Shown here: positions 1 through 8,046 of the stretch, in pieces
Layout: each line of letters opens with the position of its first letter
How positions within the stretch are numbered: the first letter of the stretch is position 1
Origin: Arthrobacter sp. FW306-07-I
Lineage (GTDB): Bacteria; Actinomycetota; Actinomycetes; Actinomycetales; Micrococcaceae
Direction: 5' to 3'
Length of the DNA stretch: 64,000 nt
NCBI RefSeq assembly: GCF_021800405.1
Contig: NZ_CP084550.1
Span: 62,001-126,000 of the forward strand
Made by a program: the position numbers and the translations under genes
Notes under the pieces: model-generated
Databases searched by the model: none
Seen by the model: only the letters and a program-made list of their open reading frames with translations
Told to the model about the DNA's origin: nothing

Positions 1-710
1 CCCACCACCATCAGCGTGGAGGAGGTGATGATCGTGTACTTCAACTGCGGAAGGGTGATGTGGAAGAACTGCTTGATGGTCCCGGCCCCGTCGATCTGGG
101 CCGCCTCGTACAAAGACTTCGGGATCTGCCGCACACCGCCTTGGTAGATGAGCGTGTGGAACGGCACGAACTGCCAGGCGATGACGAAGATGACCAGGCC
201 GAGGGCCAACTGCGGGACACCCAGCCAGTCCTGGGCAAGGAACGGCAGGCCGAGGCCGGTTGCCAGGCCGAAGTTGGGATCCAGCAGCGCCTTGAAAGCG
301 ATGGCGACGGCGGCTGAAGACAGCAGCAGGGGCAGGAAGTACAGCACGGCCAGGACCGCCCGGTAGCGCTGGCTTCCCGCGGTGAAGACGCCCAGCAGGA
401 GGCTGATGGGCGTCTGGACCAGCCAGGAGACGATCATGATCAGGAAGGTCAGGCCCAGGGCGTTGTACAGCCCCGGATCTGCCAGCACGGAGAACCAGTT
501 GTCCAGTCCCGCCGCCCCGATGGCACCGATGCCGTCCCAGCTGGTGAAGCTGAGGATGAGCACACCAGCCAGCGGGATGACGGCGAACACCAGGAAGAAG
601 AACAGTGCAGGAATGGTCAGCCATGCCAGCGCGGCCTTGCGCTGTTCGGTCTGCTTGGAATTCCTGACGCCGACGCTGGGCCCCGGGGCGGTGGAGACGG
701 CGTTACTCAT
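1..710 (-). CDS. Sugar ABC transporter permease (MalF-type), C-terminus cut by window edge
   Basis: Reading leftward from ATG at 710 gives an open frame that runs off the window, so about 236 N-terminal residues are visible. A short polar N-terminus is followed by a hydrophobic first membrane segment and several more. Near the edge lies the permease EAA loop (EAAQIDGAG, then the ITLP stretch) that contacts the ATPase. This is the binding-protein-dependent carbohydrate permease family (CUT1), acting in the inner membrane. The start overlaps the stop of the binding-protein gene in an ATGA, which supports this start and translational coupling. The second permease is presumably just outside the window. 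The substrate cannot be read directly; the neighbouring acid-sugar dehydratase suggests a sugar or sugar acid. Confidence 0.9.
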   Translation of the reverse strand, partial: MSNAVSTAPGPSVGVRNSKQTEQRKAALAWLTIPALFFFLVFAVIPLAGVLILSFTSWDGIGAIGAAGLDNWFSVLADPGLYNALGLTFLIMIVSWLVQTPISLLLGVFTAGSQRYRAVLAVLYFLPLLLSSAAVAIAFKALLDPNFGLATGLGLPFLAQDWLGVPQLALGLVIFVIAWQFVPFHTLIYQGGVRQIPKSLYEAAQIDGAGTIKQFFHITLPQLKYTIITSSTLMVV

Positions 711-2035
711 TTCCCGAGGGTGCCGTTCATATTCTCGGCAAACTGCTGCGGCGTAATCGACTTCAGGAACAGCTGGTCGATGTTGTTCAGCAGGGCCTCG
801 GCGGCGGTGGGGCTCAGTGCCTGGTCCCAGGACTGCTGGAAGCTGGGGGCGTTCTTAGCCAGGTCGTAAACGAAGTTGAGGAAATCCTTGTCCGGGGACG
901 TGTTCAGCTTGCTCTCGATGCCGTTGACAATGGGGACCGAACCGGAGTTGATGTACGCGTCGATCATCGCGTCCGTCATGATGCCGTCCTTGAGGAACTT
1001 CTTGGCCGACTCCTTTTCCTTGTCGCTGGCCTTCGCGGAGATTGACTGGTAGTTGGCTGGGTTGCCGACGCCGTTCTTGGGGTCGCCCTTGCCGCCGGGA
1101 ACTGAGGGGAACTGGACGAAGCCCAGCTTGCCGTCCTGGACGAAGTTCTTGCCGTCCTTTTTCATCGGACCGTACGTCCAGGAACCATGCAGCATCATGG
1201 CGGCCTTGCCGGTGTACAGCAGGGCCTGGTCCGCGTTCGAGTCGGCCGTAATGGAGGAGAAGCCCTTGATGAAGCCATCGGCGGAGACCAGTTCCTGGAT
1301 CTTGGTGCCGGTTTCGATCACAGCCGGGTCCATCCAGGCATTGGGCTTGCCTTCGAAGATTGCCTTGAACACGTCGGGTCCGCCGATGCGGTCCAGCAGG
1401 TATTCGAGCCACATCATGGAAGTCCAGCGCGACTGGCCGCCCAGGGAGAAGGGTGCCACCCCCATGCCGTTGAAGGTCTTGACCAGGGACATGACGTCGT
1501 CCCAGGACTTGGGCGGCGTGACGCCGGCCTTCTGGAAAAGTTCCTTGTTGTAGAACAGGACGATCGGACCGACGTACATGTTGGGCAGGGCGTAGATCTT
1601 GCCGTTGACCGTGGCGGCACTGAAGGTGGAGGGGAAAAACTTCTTCTTCAAGTCCGGTTCGGAATCCAGCCAGCTGGTGAGGTCTTCAACCTGGTTTGCC
1701 TCGGCGTATGTCTTCAGCGTGCCGCCACCCCAGTTGTAGATGATGGTGGGTGCCTGGTTGGCGCCAATCGCGGTCTTGATCTTGGTCTTGTAGGCGTCGT
1801 TCTGGAAGAACGTGATCGCGATCTTGTTGTCCGGGTTTGCCTGGTTGAAGGCATCGACAGCCTTCTGCATGTTGGTCTGGTTCGGCTCACCGGACAGGAA
1901 CCACATGCTGGCGCCACCATTGCCGCTGGAGGCACCCGGACCTGACGTGCCGCAGGCAGAGGTTGCGGCAACGGCAAAGGGAGTAAGGGCAGCGAGGGCG
2001 AGGAAAGAGCGCCGTGAGGTCTGGGGTTGCTTCAT
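707..2035 (-). CDS. Carbohydrate ABC transporter substrate-binding lipoprotein
   Basis: This 442-residue protein has the length and layout of an extracellular solute-binding protein of the sugar type. The N-terminus has a twin-arginine-like SRRSFLA followed by a hydrophobic stretch and a lipobox ending ATSAC (Cys about 28), so it should be exported and lipid-anchored outside the membrane. Scattered Trp/Tyr residues such as WGGG, WDDV and GSWTYG are typical of sugar-stacking sites. It captures a carbohydrate for the permease gene that follows with a 4-base overlap. It is transcribed away from the LacI regulator, with a promoter and palindromic operator between them. The exact sugar is not readable. 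Confidence 0.92.
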   Translation of the reverse strand: MKQPQTSRRSFLALAALTPFAVAATSACGTSGPGASSGNGGASMWFLSGEPNQTNMQKAVDAFNQANPDNKIAITFFQNDAYKTKIKTAIGANQAPTIIYNWGGGTLKTYAEANQVEDLTSWLDSEPDLKKKFFPSTFSAATVNGKIYALPNMYVGPIVLFYNKELFQKAGVTPPKSWDDVMSLVKTFNGMGVAPFSLGGQSRWTSMMWLEYLLDRIGGPDVFKAIFEGKPNAWMDPAVIETGTKIQELVSADGFIKGFSSITADSNADQALLYTGKAAMMLHGSWTYGPMKKDGKNFVQDGKLGFVQFPSVPGGKGDPKNGVGNPANYQSISAKASDKEKESAKKFLKDGIMTDAMIDAYINSGSVPIVNGIESKLNTSPDKDFLNFVYDLAKNAPSFQQSWDQALSPTAAEALLNNIDQLFLKSITPQQFAENMNGTLGK

Positions 2036-2088
2036 TGCTTCTCCATTGTGAATTTGCTGTCGAGGTACGGGGCGTCAGCTCCGACGTT

Positions 2089-2108
2089 CGTTCGAAACAT
2101 TTCGAACG
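2089..2108. promoter_or_regulatory. 20-bp palindromic operator, probably for the adjacent LacI regulator
   Basis: CGTTCGAAAcaTTTCGAACG has perfect 9-base arms around a 2-base centre. It lies between the divergent binding-protein and LacI genes, just downstream of the minus-strand promoter, where a bound repressor would block transcription. The CGAA-N-TTCG core resembles sites I recall for xylan/xylobiose regulators of actinobacteria; that match is from memory and is an inference. Confidence 0.7.
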
Positions 2109-2129
2109 GTGATATAAGTCACGCTGTAA

Positions 2130-2158
2130 ACTAAAGCGGCAAAAACCCCCGTAGTCAA
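2130..2158 (-). promoter_or_regulatory. Sigma70-type promoter for the sugar ABC operon
   Basis: On the minus strand TTGACT (2158-2153) and TTTAGT (2135-2130) are separated by 17 bases. Transcription would begin shortly before the palindrome at 2089-2108. On the plus strand TTGACG at 2207-2212 with CAGAAT at 2231-2236 (18-base spacer) is a weaker candidate for the LacI gene. Confidence 0.6.
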
Positions 2159-2271
2159 GGGATCGTAGAGGATATTTTTGGAGAAACAGCCTAATTTGAC
2201 CAAACCTTGACGGACGAAGTGCCTGTTCCTCAGAATGAATGCACTTCCCACCTTCGAAAGATTGCGAACCC

Positions 2272-3315
2272 ATGACGACCAAATTGCCGGAGCGGACCAA
2301 ACCCACGCTCGCAACCGTGGCCAGGCAAGCAGGAGTCTCAGCGCCCACTGTCTCCAAGGTGGTCAATGGCCGTGACGATGTAGCACCTGAAACCAGGGCG
2401 CGGATCCTTGCCGTGCTTGAGCAGGCGGGTTACCAGTCGCCGGTGCAGCGCCGGGCGGCCGCGGAAAGCGGGACCGTGGTCGAAGTGGTGATCGACGTGC
2501 TCGATTCCGCCTACACCATCCAGGTACTGAACGGCATCCTGCAGTTCGCCGCCGGTGCCGACGTCGAAATCCTGGTGAGTGTGACAGGCAGGTCCACACC
2601 TGGCCGGCAGACCCCGGAACGCCGGGCCCAGCGCATGCTCGAAGAGGGCAGGGCGGGGATGATCGTGGTGACCTCGGCATTCAGCGAGGCACAACTGCAT
2701 GCCTTCCGCCGGCGCCAGATCCCGGTTGTGGTGATCGACCCGCTCAACCCGCCCTCCGCGGACGTGGTCAGTGTTGGCGCAACCAACTGGGCGGGCGGCA
2801 AGGCGGCCACCGAACACCTGCTGGAACTCGGTCACCGCCGCATCGCCTACATCGGCGGAATCGAGGGCTCGGAGTGCAACCAGGCGCGGCTGCATGGGTA
2901 CATGGCTGCCCTGATGGCGCAAGGCATCGCGGTGGACCCTCAGTACGTGGTGTCCGGAGGCCATTTCCGCACCGAGGGCGGAGTTAGCGGATTCAAAGAG
3001 CTGCTGAAGCTGGACTCCCTCCCAACGGCCATCTTTGCCGGCAGCGACTCCATTGCCCTGGGTGTCCTCAGCGAGGCGCGGCACCACGGGATCAGGGTTC
3101 CGGAGGACATGAGCCTCATCGGTTTTGACGGCACGAACCAGGGCGAGCAGTCCGTCCCCTCGTTGAGTTCGGTGGCCCAGCCCCTTGAAGAGATGGGCAG
3201 GGCCGCACTGAGGTCACTCCTGCGCCAGGCCCAGGGCGAGGTGCTGGATTCCCACCGCGTGGAGCTGGCCACCCAAGTGATCGTCCGCGAATCCACCGCC
3301 CCGCCGGCGGCCTGA
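2272..3315 (+). CDS. LacI-family transcriptional regulator
   Basis: The 347-residue protein starts with a LacI helix-turn-helix (TLATVARQAGVSAPTVSKVV, residues about 11-30) and a hinge region. A periplasmic-binding-protein-like effector domain follows (GATNWAGG, GHRRIAYIGG, AGSDSIALGV, IGFDG). An upstream in-frame ATG at 2239 exists, but family alignment favours 2272, about 10 residues before the helix-turn-helix. It is divergent from the sugar ABC genes and 42 bases ahead of the dehydratase gene, so it probably controls both through the palindrome at 2089-2108. It resembles the second LacI protein in this window (GATNW-type core), suggesting related ligands. Confidence 0.92.
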   Translation: MTTKLPERTKPTLATVARQAGVSAPTVSKVVNGRDDVAPETRARILAVLEQAGYQSPVQRRAAAESGTVVEVVIDVLDSAYTIQVLNGILQFAAGADVEILVSVTGRSTPGRQTPERRAQRMLEEGRAGMIVVTSAFSEAQLHAFRRRQIPVVVIDPLNPPSADVVSVGATNWAGGKAATEHLLELGHRRIAYIGGIEGSECNQARLHGYMAALMAQGIAVDPQYVVSGGHFRTEGGVSGFKELLKLDSLPTAIFAGSDSIALGVLSEARHHGIRVPEDMSLIGFDGTNQGEQSVPSLSSVAQPLEEMGRAALRSLLRQAQGEVLDSHRVELATQVIVRESTAPPAA

Positions 3316-3357
3316 CTGAACCCACTGAGCCCTGCCTCCAACGAAAGACGCGGACAT

Positions 3358-4566
3358 ATGAAAATCACCAACCTGGACACTGTGGTCGTGGACTTTTACC
3401 GGACCAACCTGGTCTTCGTCCGGCTGCGCACCGATGAGGGCCTTACCGGGATAGCGGAGGCCACCCTTGAGGGCCAGGAACATGCAGTCCGCGGAGCCGT
3501 GGCGGTCCTGGCCGACGCGGTCCGGGGCAAGGATCCGACTCGAATCACGCAAACCATCTACGAGGTAAACCGCGACGCGTACTGGCGCGGCGGACCTGTG
3601 TCGATGACCGCGCTAAGTGCCCTTGAAATGGCGATGTGGGACGTCTCAGCCCGCGCCTTGGATGTGCCAGTCCACCGCATGCTGGGCGGACAGGTCCGTG
3701 ACCGGGTCCGCGCTTACGCCAACGGCTGGTTTTCCGGCGCCAAAACCCCTGAAGATTTTGCCCAGGCGGCCGTCCAGACAGTTGCGCAAGGCTTCCGGGG
3801 ACTCAAGTGGGACCCCTTCGAGGCGGCCGACCTCATCCTGGAGCCACGGGACCTGCGGCGCATGCTCGAACCCGTCGCCGCTGTCCGGGAGGCGGTCGGT
3901 GATGATGTTGAACTCTTCATCGAAGGACACGGCCGGTTCGATGTGCCCACAGCGATCCGGGTGGCGCGTGAAATCGAGCAGTTCCAGCCGGTGTTCTTCG
4001 AAGAGCCGTGCCCGCCTGATGGGATCGATGCGCTCATCGAGGTTCGCAGCAAATCCCCCGTCCCCATTGCAGCGGGAGAGCGCTGGATGGGACGGAATAC
4101 TTTCATTCCTGCCCTGGCCCGCAACGCCGTTGACTACGTCCAGCCCGACGTCACCCACGCCGGCGGCCTCCTGGAACTTTCGTTCATTTCCACCCTCGCG
4201 GCCGCGCATTACGTTCCGTTCGCACCGCATAACCCCAGCGGCCCGCTCAGTACTGCCGCCACCCTGCAACTGGGCGCCACCCTGCCCAACTTCCGCTACC
4301 TGGAGATCATGGCGACGGACGTGCCTTGGCGCAGCGAGATCTCGAATGAGCGCCTCCAATTGACGGACGAGGGTGATGTTCTCATCCCCGAGGGCGTTGG
4401 CTTGGGCATCGAATTGGACTTGGACGCCATCGCCGAGCGTCCGTACACGCCGCACCCGATGCGGATCTTCACTGATGCGGTCGCTGACATCCGCCCGCCG
4501 GATGCCCGCTCCTACTTCAACCTGGCCACTGCAGCCGGGGGCCCCGCCATTGGCGGGCATCGATAA
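3358..4566 (+). CDS. Enolase-superfamily acid-sugar dehydratase (galactonate dehydratase-like)
   Basis: The 402-residue protein has a mandelate-racemase-type capping domain and (beta/alpha)7 barrel. Visible metal ligands are Glu189 (in FIEGHGRF), Glu215 (FFEEP) and Glu241 (AAGER). His191 and His291 (APHNPSGP) with Asp264 (QPDVTHAGG) match the acid/base residues of D-galactonate dehydratase DgoD. The likely reaction is Mg-dependent dehydration of a sugar acid to a 2-keto-3-deoxy acid in the cytoplasm. Glu replaces the usual Asp at the first ligand, so substrate should not be assumed. The gene follows the LacI regulator by 42 bases and is probably co-transcribed. The start at CATATG 3358 gives the family-typical MKIT N-terminus. 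Confidence 0.88.
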   Translation: MKITNLDTVVVDFYRTNLVFVRLRTDEGLTGIAEATLEGQEHAVRGAVAVLADAVRGKDPTRITQTIYEVNRDAYWRGGPVSMTALSALEMAMWDVSARALDVPVHRMLGGQVRDRVRAYANGWFSGAKTPEDFAQAAVQTVAQGFRGLKWDPFEAADLILEPRDLRRMLEPVAAVREAVGDDVELFIEGHGRFDVPTAIRVAREIEQFQPVFFEEPCPPDGIDALIEVRSKSPVPIAAGERWMGRNTFIPALARNAVDYVQPDVTHAGGLLELSFISTLAAAHYVPFAPHNPSGPLSTAATLQLGATLPNFRYLEIMATDVPWRSEISNERLQLTDEGDVLIPEGVGLGIELDLDAIAERPYTPHPMRIFTDAVADIRPPDARSYFNLATAAGGPAIGGHR

Positions 4567-4646
4567 CCGTTGCAGGAGGCGTTGAGCTTCTCATCAACCT
4601 CCGAGCGGGTGGTGGCCTCGACAATGAGGGACTGCAACGTTTCCAT
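4512..4646 (-). pseudogene. Short orphan reading frame, possible remnant of a lost gene
   Basis: On the minus strand an ATG at 4646 is preceded by a good GAAAGGAAA ribosome binding site and opens 44 residues (begins METLQSLIVE, then ATTRSEVDEKLNA). The first half is acidic and protein-like. The rest runs antisense through the 3' end of the dehydratase gene and loses any resemblance to a protein. I do not recognise a family. It could be the stump of a gene truncated when the neighbouring gene was inserted, a real small protein, or chance. Confidence 0.3.
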
Positions 4647-4713
4647 GGGGTTTCCTTTCAGGGATTCGAGAGTTACCGCCACCGGCTTCGGAAGCTTGGT
4701 AACAGGAACAGCA

Positions 4714-4747
4714 GAGCGGTCTGGAAACAGGTGTTCCCAGACCGCTC
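4714..4747. terminator. Hairpin between convergent genes, likely bidirectional terminator
   Basis: An 11-bp perfect stem (GAGCGGTCTGG / CCAGACCGCTC) encloses a 12-base loop. It sits between the ends of the dehydratase (plus) and the xylanase (minus). No strong T tract follows on either strand, so efficiency is uncertain. Confidence 0.6.
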
Positions 4748-4765
4748 CAGCTCTTCCGGGAATCG

Positions 4766-5932
4766 CTACTGCTGGTAGGCGGGGTGGTGGGCGTCGCGGG
4801 CGCCGCCGCCGGGGTTCGCCTGAAGAAGGGTGGACTGCAGTGCGTAGTACGAGGGCTTGCGCGTGTAGTCCTCCCACATCACCGTAGCTTCACCCTGACC
4901 GCTGAAGAAGACGGGAACCCACGAGTACTTGTCGTTGAAGCCCCAAATTGTGAAGGACTTGCAGTCTTCGACATTGAGGCATGCTTCGAGCGCCTGCTGG
5001 TAGTAGCTTGCCTGCTTTGCCAGCTGCGCCTCCGTGGGCTTGGTCCCGGCAGCGATGTTCATGCGGACATCGATTTCCGTCACCGCCGTCTCCAGGCCGA
5101 GGTCATCGAAGCGCTGGAGGTTCGCCTTCAGGTCACCCGGGAAGCCGTACTGCGTGCTGAGGTGGCCCTGGACCGCGAAGCCATCCACGTGCACGCCCTC
5201 TGCGAGGAGCTTGGAGATGAGGGCCACATACGCGGTGCTTTTCGGGTTGATGCTTTCTACGCCGTAATCGTTGAAGAAAAGTTTGGCGGCGGGATCAGCC
5301 TCATGCGCCCACCGGAAGGCGTCGGCGATGATCTCCGGGCCAAGTTCGCGGATCCAAATATTGTCCGAGGTCCGCAATGTGCCGTCACCGTTCAATATCT
5401 CGTTGGCGACGTCCCACTGCTGGATCTTGCCCGCATACCGGCCAACAACAGTGGTGATGTGGTCCTTAAGGATGGACCGGAGTTCCTCCTTGCTGAAGTT
5501 GCCCTGCTCCAGCCAGGCCGGGTTTTGGCTGTGCCAGAACAACGTGTGGCCCCGGACCACCTGTCCGTGCTGTTGGGCGAATTCCACAATCGCGTCCATC
5601 TCTGCGAAACGGTACTGGTCCCGCTGCGGGTGGATGAATTCCCACTTTGCCTGGTTTTCCGGTGAGACCGAGCTGAACTCGGAGGCCAGGACGCTGCGGT
5701 ACTGCTGGTCGAAGGTGAAGGGATTGGGGTACGGCATGGTCTCGTGGTGGCCGCCGCCGGCGACGGCGGTACCGATGCGCAAATCCTTTGGCGCGGCCCA
5801 GCGCAGGGTGTCCTGCTTGGCCAGTCCCGGCGGCTGCGGGGTGTCGTTCCCGCCGGCCAGGGCAGGTAGTGCCGTGGGAAGGGCGAACGCCGAGGCAAGC
5901 ACTGCAGCGGCGAGAGTCTTGGCAACCTTCAT
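4766..5932 (-). CDS. Secreted endo-1,4-beta-xylanase, glycoside hydrolase family 10
   Basis: This 388-residue protein has a Sec signal peptide (MKVAK, hydrophobic core, cleavage likely after ALPALA) followed directly by one GH10 barrel. The acid/base Glu178 is in WDVANE and the nucleophile Glu286 in TEIDV. Other GH10 signatures are GHTLFWHSQ and the late FTIWGFNDKYSW. It cleaves the xylan backbone outside the cell. There is no carbohydrate-binding module. A longer frame continues upstream but has no plausible start or homology, and the signal peptide fixes ATG 5932. It is divergent from a LacI regulator, with a promoter and 28-bp operator in front. The same operator core precedes the CE4 gene at 7262. 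Confidence 0.95.
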   Translation of the reverse strand: MKVAKTLAAAVLASAFALPTALPALAGGNDTPQPPGLAKQDTLRWAAPKDLRIGTAVAGGGHHETMPYPNPFTFDQQYRSVLASEFSSVSPENQAKWEFIHPQRDQYRFAEMDAIVEFAQQHGQVVRGHTLFWHSQNPAWLEQGNFSKEELRSILKDHITTVVGRYAGKIQQWDVANEILNGDGTLRTSDNIWIRELGPEIIADAFRWAHEADPAAKLFFNDYGVESINPKSTAYVALISKLLAEGVHVDGFAVQGHLSTQYGFPGDLKANLQRFDDLGLETAVTEIDVRMNIAAGTKPTEAQLAKQASYYQQALEACLNVEDCKSFTIWGFNDKYSWVPVFFSGQGEATVMWEDYTRKPSYYALQSTLLQANPGGGARDAHHPAYQQ

Positions 5933-5980
5933 TGAGAGCTCTCCTTTGAGGTACGAGTGGATCGGGTGGGGAAGCCGACC

Positions 5981-6008
5981 CGCGGTTCCGGAAAATTCCG
6001 GAACCGCG
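5981..6008. promoter_or_regulatory. 28-bp palindromic operator at the xylanase promoter
   Basis: Perfect 13-base arms (CGCGGTTCCGGAA and its complement) flank a 2-base centre. The core is TTCCGGAA-aa-TTCCGGAA. The site begins about where minus-strand transcription should start. The same core occurs at 7219-7236, pointing to one repressor, most simply the LacI protein encoded at 6119. Confidence 0.82.
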
Positions 6009-6015
6009 TCGTTGT

Positions 6016-6045
6016 AACTTAGGAATCTTCTCAGCGCTGCGTCAA
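6016..6045 (-). promoter_or_regulatory. Sigma70-type promoter for the xylanase gene
   Basis: Minus-strand TTGACG (6045-6040) and TAAGTT (6021-6016) are 18 bases apart. The predicted start point falls at the edge of the operator at 5981-6008, which fits repression by steric block. Confidence 0.6.
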
Positions 6046-6118
6046 GGGTTTTCGCAGAAAGTTTCGGATCCGCGTATTTGTGAAGGCCTATACTTGCAGC
6101 GAAAGCAGGAGGAAATGC

Positions 6119-7147
6119 GTGCGCGAGACCCAACGCCCGGCAGTCACAATTTCCGCGATCGCGGCGGAAGCCGGCGTCTCGGTACCCACCGTTTCCCGCG
6201 TGCTGAACGGGCGTGGAGACGTTTCGCCACGTACCCGCGAACGGGTGGAAAACTTGTTGCGCGACCACGGTTACAAGCGGAGGGGCGTCCGTCCGGAGGT
6301 ACGGTCGGGCCTTATCGACCTTGTCTTCAACGACCTGGACAGCCCCTGGGCCGTTGAAATCATCCGTGGTGTGGAGGAAGCTTCCAATGAAGCCGGGGCA
6401 TCCACGGTGGTGTCGGCCATCCACCGCAGGGCAGGCACAACGTCCACGCGGCAATGGCTGGACAACCTCAGCGCCAGGGCGACCGACGGTGCCATACTCG
6501 TCACTACCGACCTCGATCCCTTCCTGCAAGCGGAACTGCAGCGCCTGGACGTGCCCGTTGTGGTGGTCGATCCTGCCGGCGTCCCTGACCTGGAGGTGCC
6601 CACAATCGGCGCAACCAACTGGATGGGGGCTGTCGGTGCCACCGAGCATCTCACCGGTCTGGGCCACCGGCGGATCGGCTTCGTGGCCGGTGTGCCGGGC
6701 TTGTGGTGCAGCCGGGCCCGGCTGGACGGCTACAGGGCAGGCCTTGATGCTGCCGGCATTGCCTTTGATCCTGCCCTTGTAGTGGAGGGGGACTTCGATT
6801 ACGAGTCGGGTTTCCGCGCTGGCTGCAGGCTCCTTGAATTGGCCGACCGGCCCTCTGCCGTGTTCGCTGCGAGTGACCAGATGGCATTGGGTGTGTATGA
6901 GGCGGTCCGCAAAAACGGGCTCCGCGTGCCGGAAGACATCAGTGTGGTGGGCTTCGATGACCTTCCGGAAGCCCGCTGGGCCTCTCCGCCTCTGACGACC
7001 GTGCGGCAACCGCTGGCCGAAATGGGCAAGCTCGCCGCGCGCACCATCCTCAGGATGCTGCAGGGTGAAGGCGTGGAGAGTCCACGCGTGGAGTTGGCCA
7101 CGAGGCTCGTCCCCCGGGAGAGCACGGCGCCGCCACGCCGGCAGTGA
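6119..7147 (+). CDS. LacI-family regulator, probable xylan-utilisation repressor
   Basis: The 342-residue protein has an N-terminal helix-turn-helix (TISAIAAEAGVSVPTVSRVL), a hinge, and an effector-binding domain (GATNWMGA, GHRRIGFVAG, AASDQMALGV, VVGFDDLPEA). The GTG at 6119 is chosen because AGGAGG sits 6 bases upstream; an earlier in-frame GTG at 6080 lacks such a site. It lies between the divergent xylanase and the downstream CE4 gene, both of which carry TTCCGGAA-N2-TTCCGGAA. It is therefore likely their shared repressor, released by a xylan-derived sugar; the ligand is inferred. It ends 114 bases before the CE4 gene. Confidence 0.92.
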   Translation: MRETQRPAVTISAIAAEAGVSVPTVSRVLNGRGDVSPRTRERVENLLRDHGYKRRGVRPEVRSGLIDLVFNDLDSPWAVEIIRGVEEASNEAGASTVVSAIHRRAGTTSTRQWLDNLSARATDGAILVTTDLDPFLQAELQRLDVPVVVVDPAGVPDLEVPTIGATNWMGAVGATEHLTGLGHRRIGFVAGVPGLWCSRARLDGYRAGLDAAGIAFDPALVVEGDFDYESGFRAGCRLLELADRPSAVFAASDQMALGVYEAVRKNGLRVPEDISVVGFDDLPEARWASPPLTTVRQPLAEMGKLAARTILRMLQGEGVESPRVELATRLVPRESTAPPRRQ

Positions 7148-7181
7148 TTGCTCCTCTTCGGCTCAGTTCCCCCAACAACCC

Positions 7182-7211
7182 TTGACGTGGCTCCGGACAG
7201 CTCCCTACGCT
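7182..7211 (+). promoter_or_regulatory. Sigma70-type promoter for the CE4 deacetylase gene
   Basis: TTGACG (7182-7187) and TACGCT (7206-7211) are separated by 18 bases. The predicted start is at about 7218, just before the operator. The -35 hexamer and spacer length match those of the xylanase promoter. Confidence 0.6.
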
Positions 7212-7218
7212 GTTCAAA

Positions 7219-7236
7219 TTCCGGAAGTTTCCGGAA
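7219..7236. promoter_or_regulatory. Operator TTCCGGAA-N2-TTCCGGAA before the CE4 gene
   Basis: Two copies of the palindromic octamer TTCCGGAA are separated by GT, the same 8-2-8 geometry as the core at the xylanase promoter. A partial third half (GTTCC) follows. It lies immediately after the predicted transcription start. Confidence 0.8.
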
Positions 7237-7261
7237 GTTCCTGTGACCTGAAGAGGTAGCA

Positions 7262-7993
7262 ATGAAGATGCCACCACGACGTCTCGATCTGATGCCAAAG
7301 ACTGTGCTGCCCCTGGCTGCCATCGCCCTGGCGGCAGCCGCCGCTGTTCCGGCGGGGCTTGCAACTGCGGCTCCTGCCCTTGCGGACCAGGCAACGCCGG
7401 CCGTTGTCGACTCCACCCGGCACGACGGCAATTACCTGAGCCTGACCTTCGACGACGGCCCCGATCCTGTCAACACACCCAAGCTGCTTGCCGTGCTGGA
7501 GAAGCACCACGTGAAGGCGACCTTTTGCCTTTGGGGTGACCACGTGAAGCAGCACCCTGAAATCGTCCGGCAGATAGCTGACGCCGGGCATACGCTCTGC
7601 AACCACACCATGTACCACGACGACATGTCCACGTGGAGCACCGAGGCGATCAGGGCGGACCTGGAAGAGACAAGTGCCGTCATCCGCGACGCCGTTCCGG
7701 ATGCCACCATCAACTATTTCCGGGCCCCTTACGGCAGCTGGGGACAGACGCCGGAGGTAGCCGCTGACATGGGGATGCAGCCTCTCGGGTGGCGCCTGGC
7801 CATCGGAGATTGGGAGCCGCCGGGAACGCCGGAACTGGTCCGCCGCCTCCGGGAGGGCATCACCCCCGGGGCGGTAGTCCTCATGCATGACGGCGGCGGC
7901 GATAGGAGCCAAACAGTCGACGCCGTCGACCAGATCATTCCCGAACTCAGGTCAGAGGGGTGGCGCTTCGACAAGCCCGCCCGCCGGGGCTGA
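7262..7993 (+). CDS. Secreted polysaccharide deacetylase (CE4, NodB domain), probable acetylxylan esterase
   Basis: This 243-residue protein has a long Ala-rich signal peptide (cleavage near ALA, residue 41) and one NodB domain. CE4 motifs are clear: TFDDGPD (Asp64, Asp65), the zinc-binding H-x3-H type NHTMYH (His115, His119), RAPYG (Arg154) and LMHDGG (His209). These enzymes remove acetyl groups from chitin, peptidoglycan or xylan. Sharing an operator with the GH10 xylanase argues for acetylxylan, releasing acetyl groups that block the xylanase. Substrate is inferred from context, not from residues. A chitin or peptidoglycan role is the alternative. ATG 7262 follows AAGAGGT. Confidence 0.9.
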   Translation: MKMPPRRLDLMPKTVLPLAAIALAAAAAVPAGLATAAPALADQATPAVVDSTRHDGNYLSLTFDDGPDPVNTPKLLAVLEKHHVKATFCLWGDHVKQHPEIVRQIADAGHTLCNHTMYHDDMSTWSTEAIRADLEETSAVIRDAVPDATINYFRAPYGSWGQTPEVAADMGMQPLGWRLAIGDWEPPGTPELVRRLREGITPGAVVLMHDGGGDRSQTVDAVDQIIPELRSEGWRFDKPARRG

Positions 7994-8007
7994 CTGAAAC
8001 AACAAGA

Positions 8008-8046
8008 GGAAGCTGTGGATCGCGGAGCTAACGATCCACAGCTTCC
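8008..8046. terminator. Bidirectional terminator hairpin between convergent genes
   Basis: A 15-bp perfect stem (GGAAGCTGTGGATCG and its complement) with a 9-base loop covers the end of the LacI gene at 8028 and the space after the CE4 gene. It can end transcription from both sides. Confidence 0.72.

Noticed and set aside
5933..7009. Upstream extension of the xylanase reading frame by about 360 codons
   Set aside because: The extension is antisense to the LacI gene and the signal peptide at ATG 5932 gives a natural start preceded by promoter and operator.
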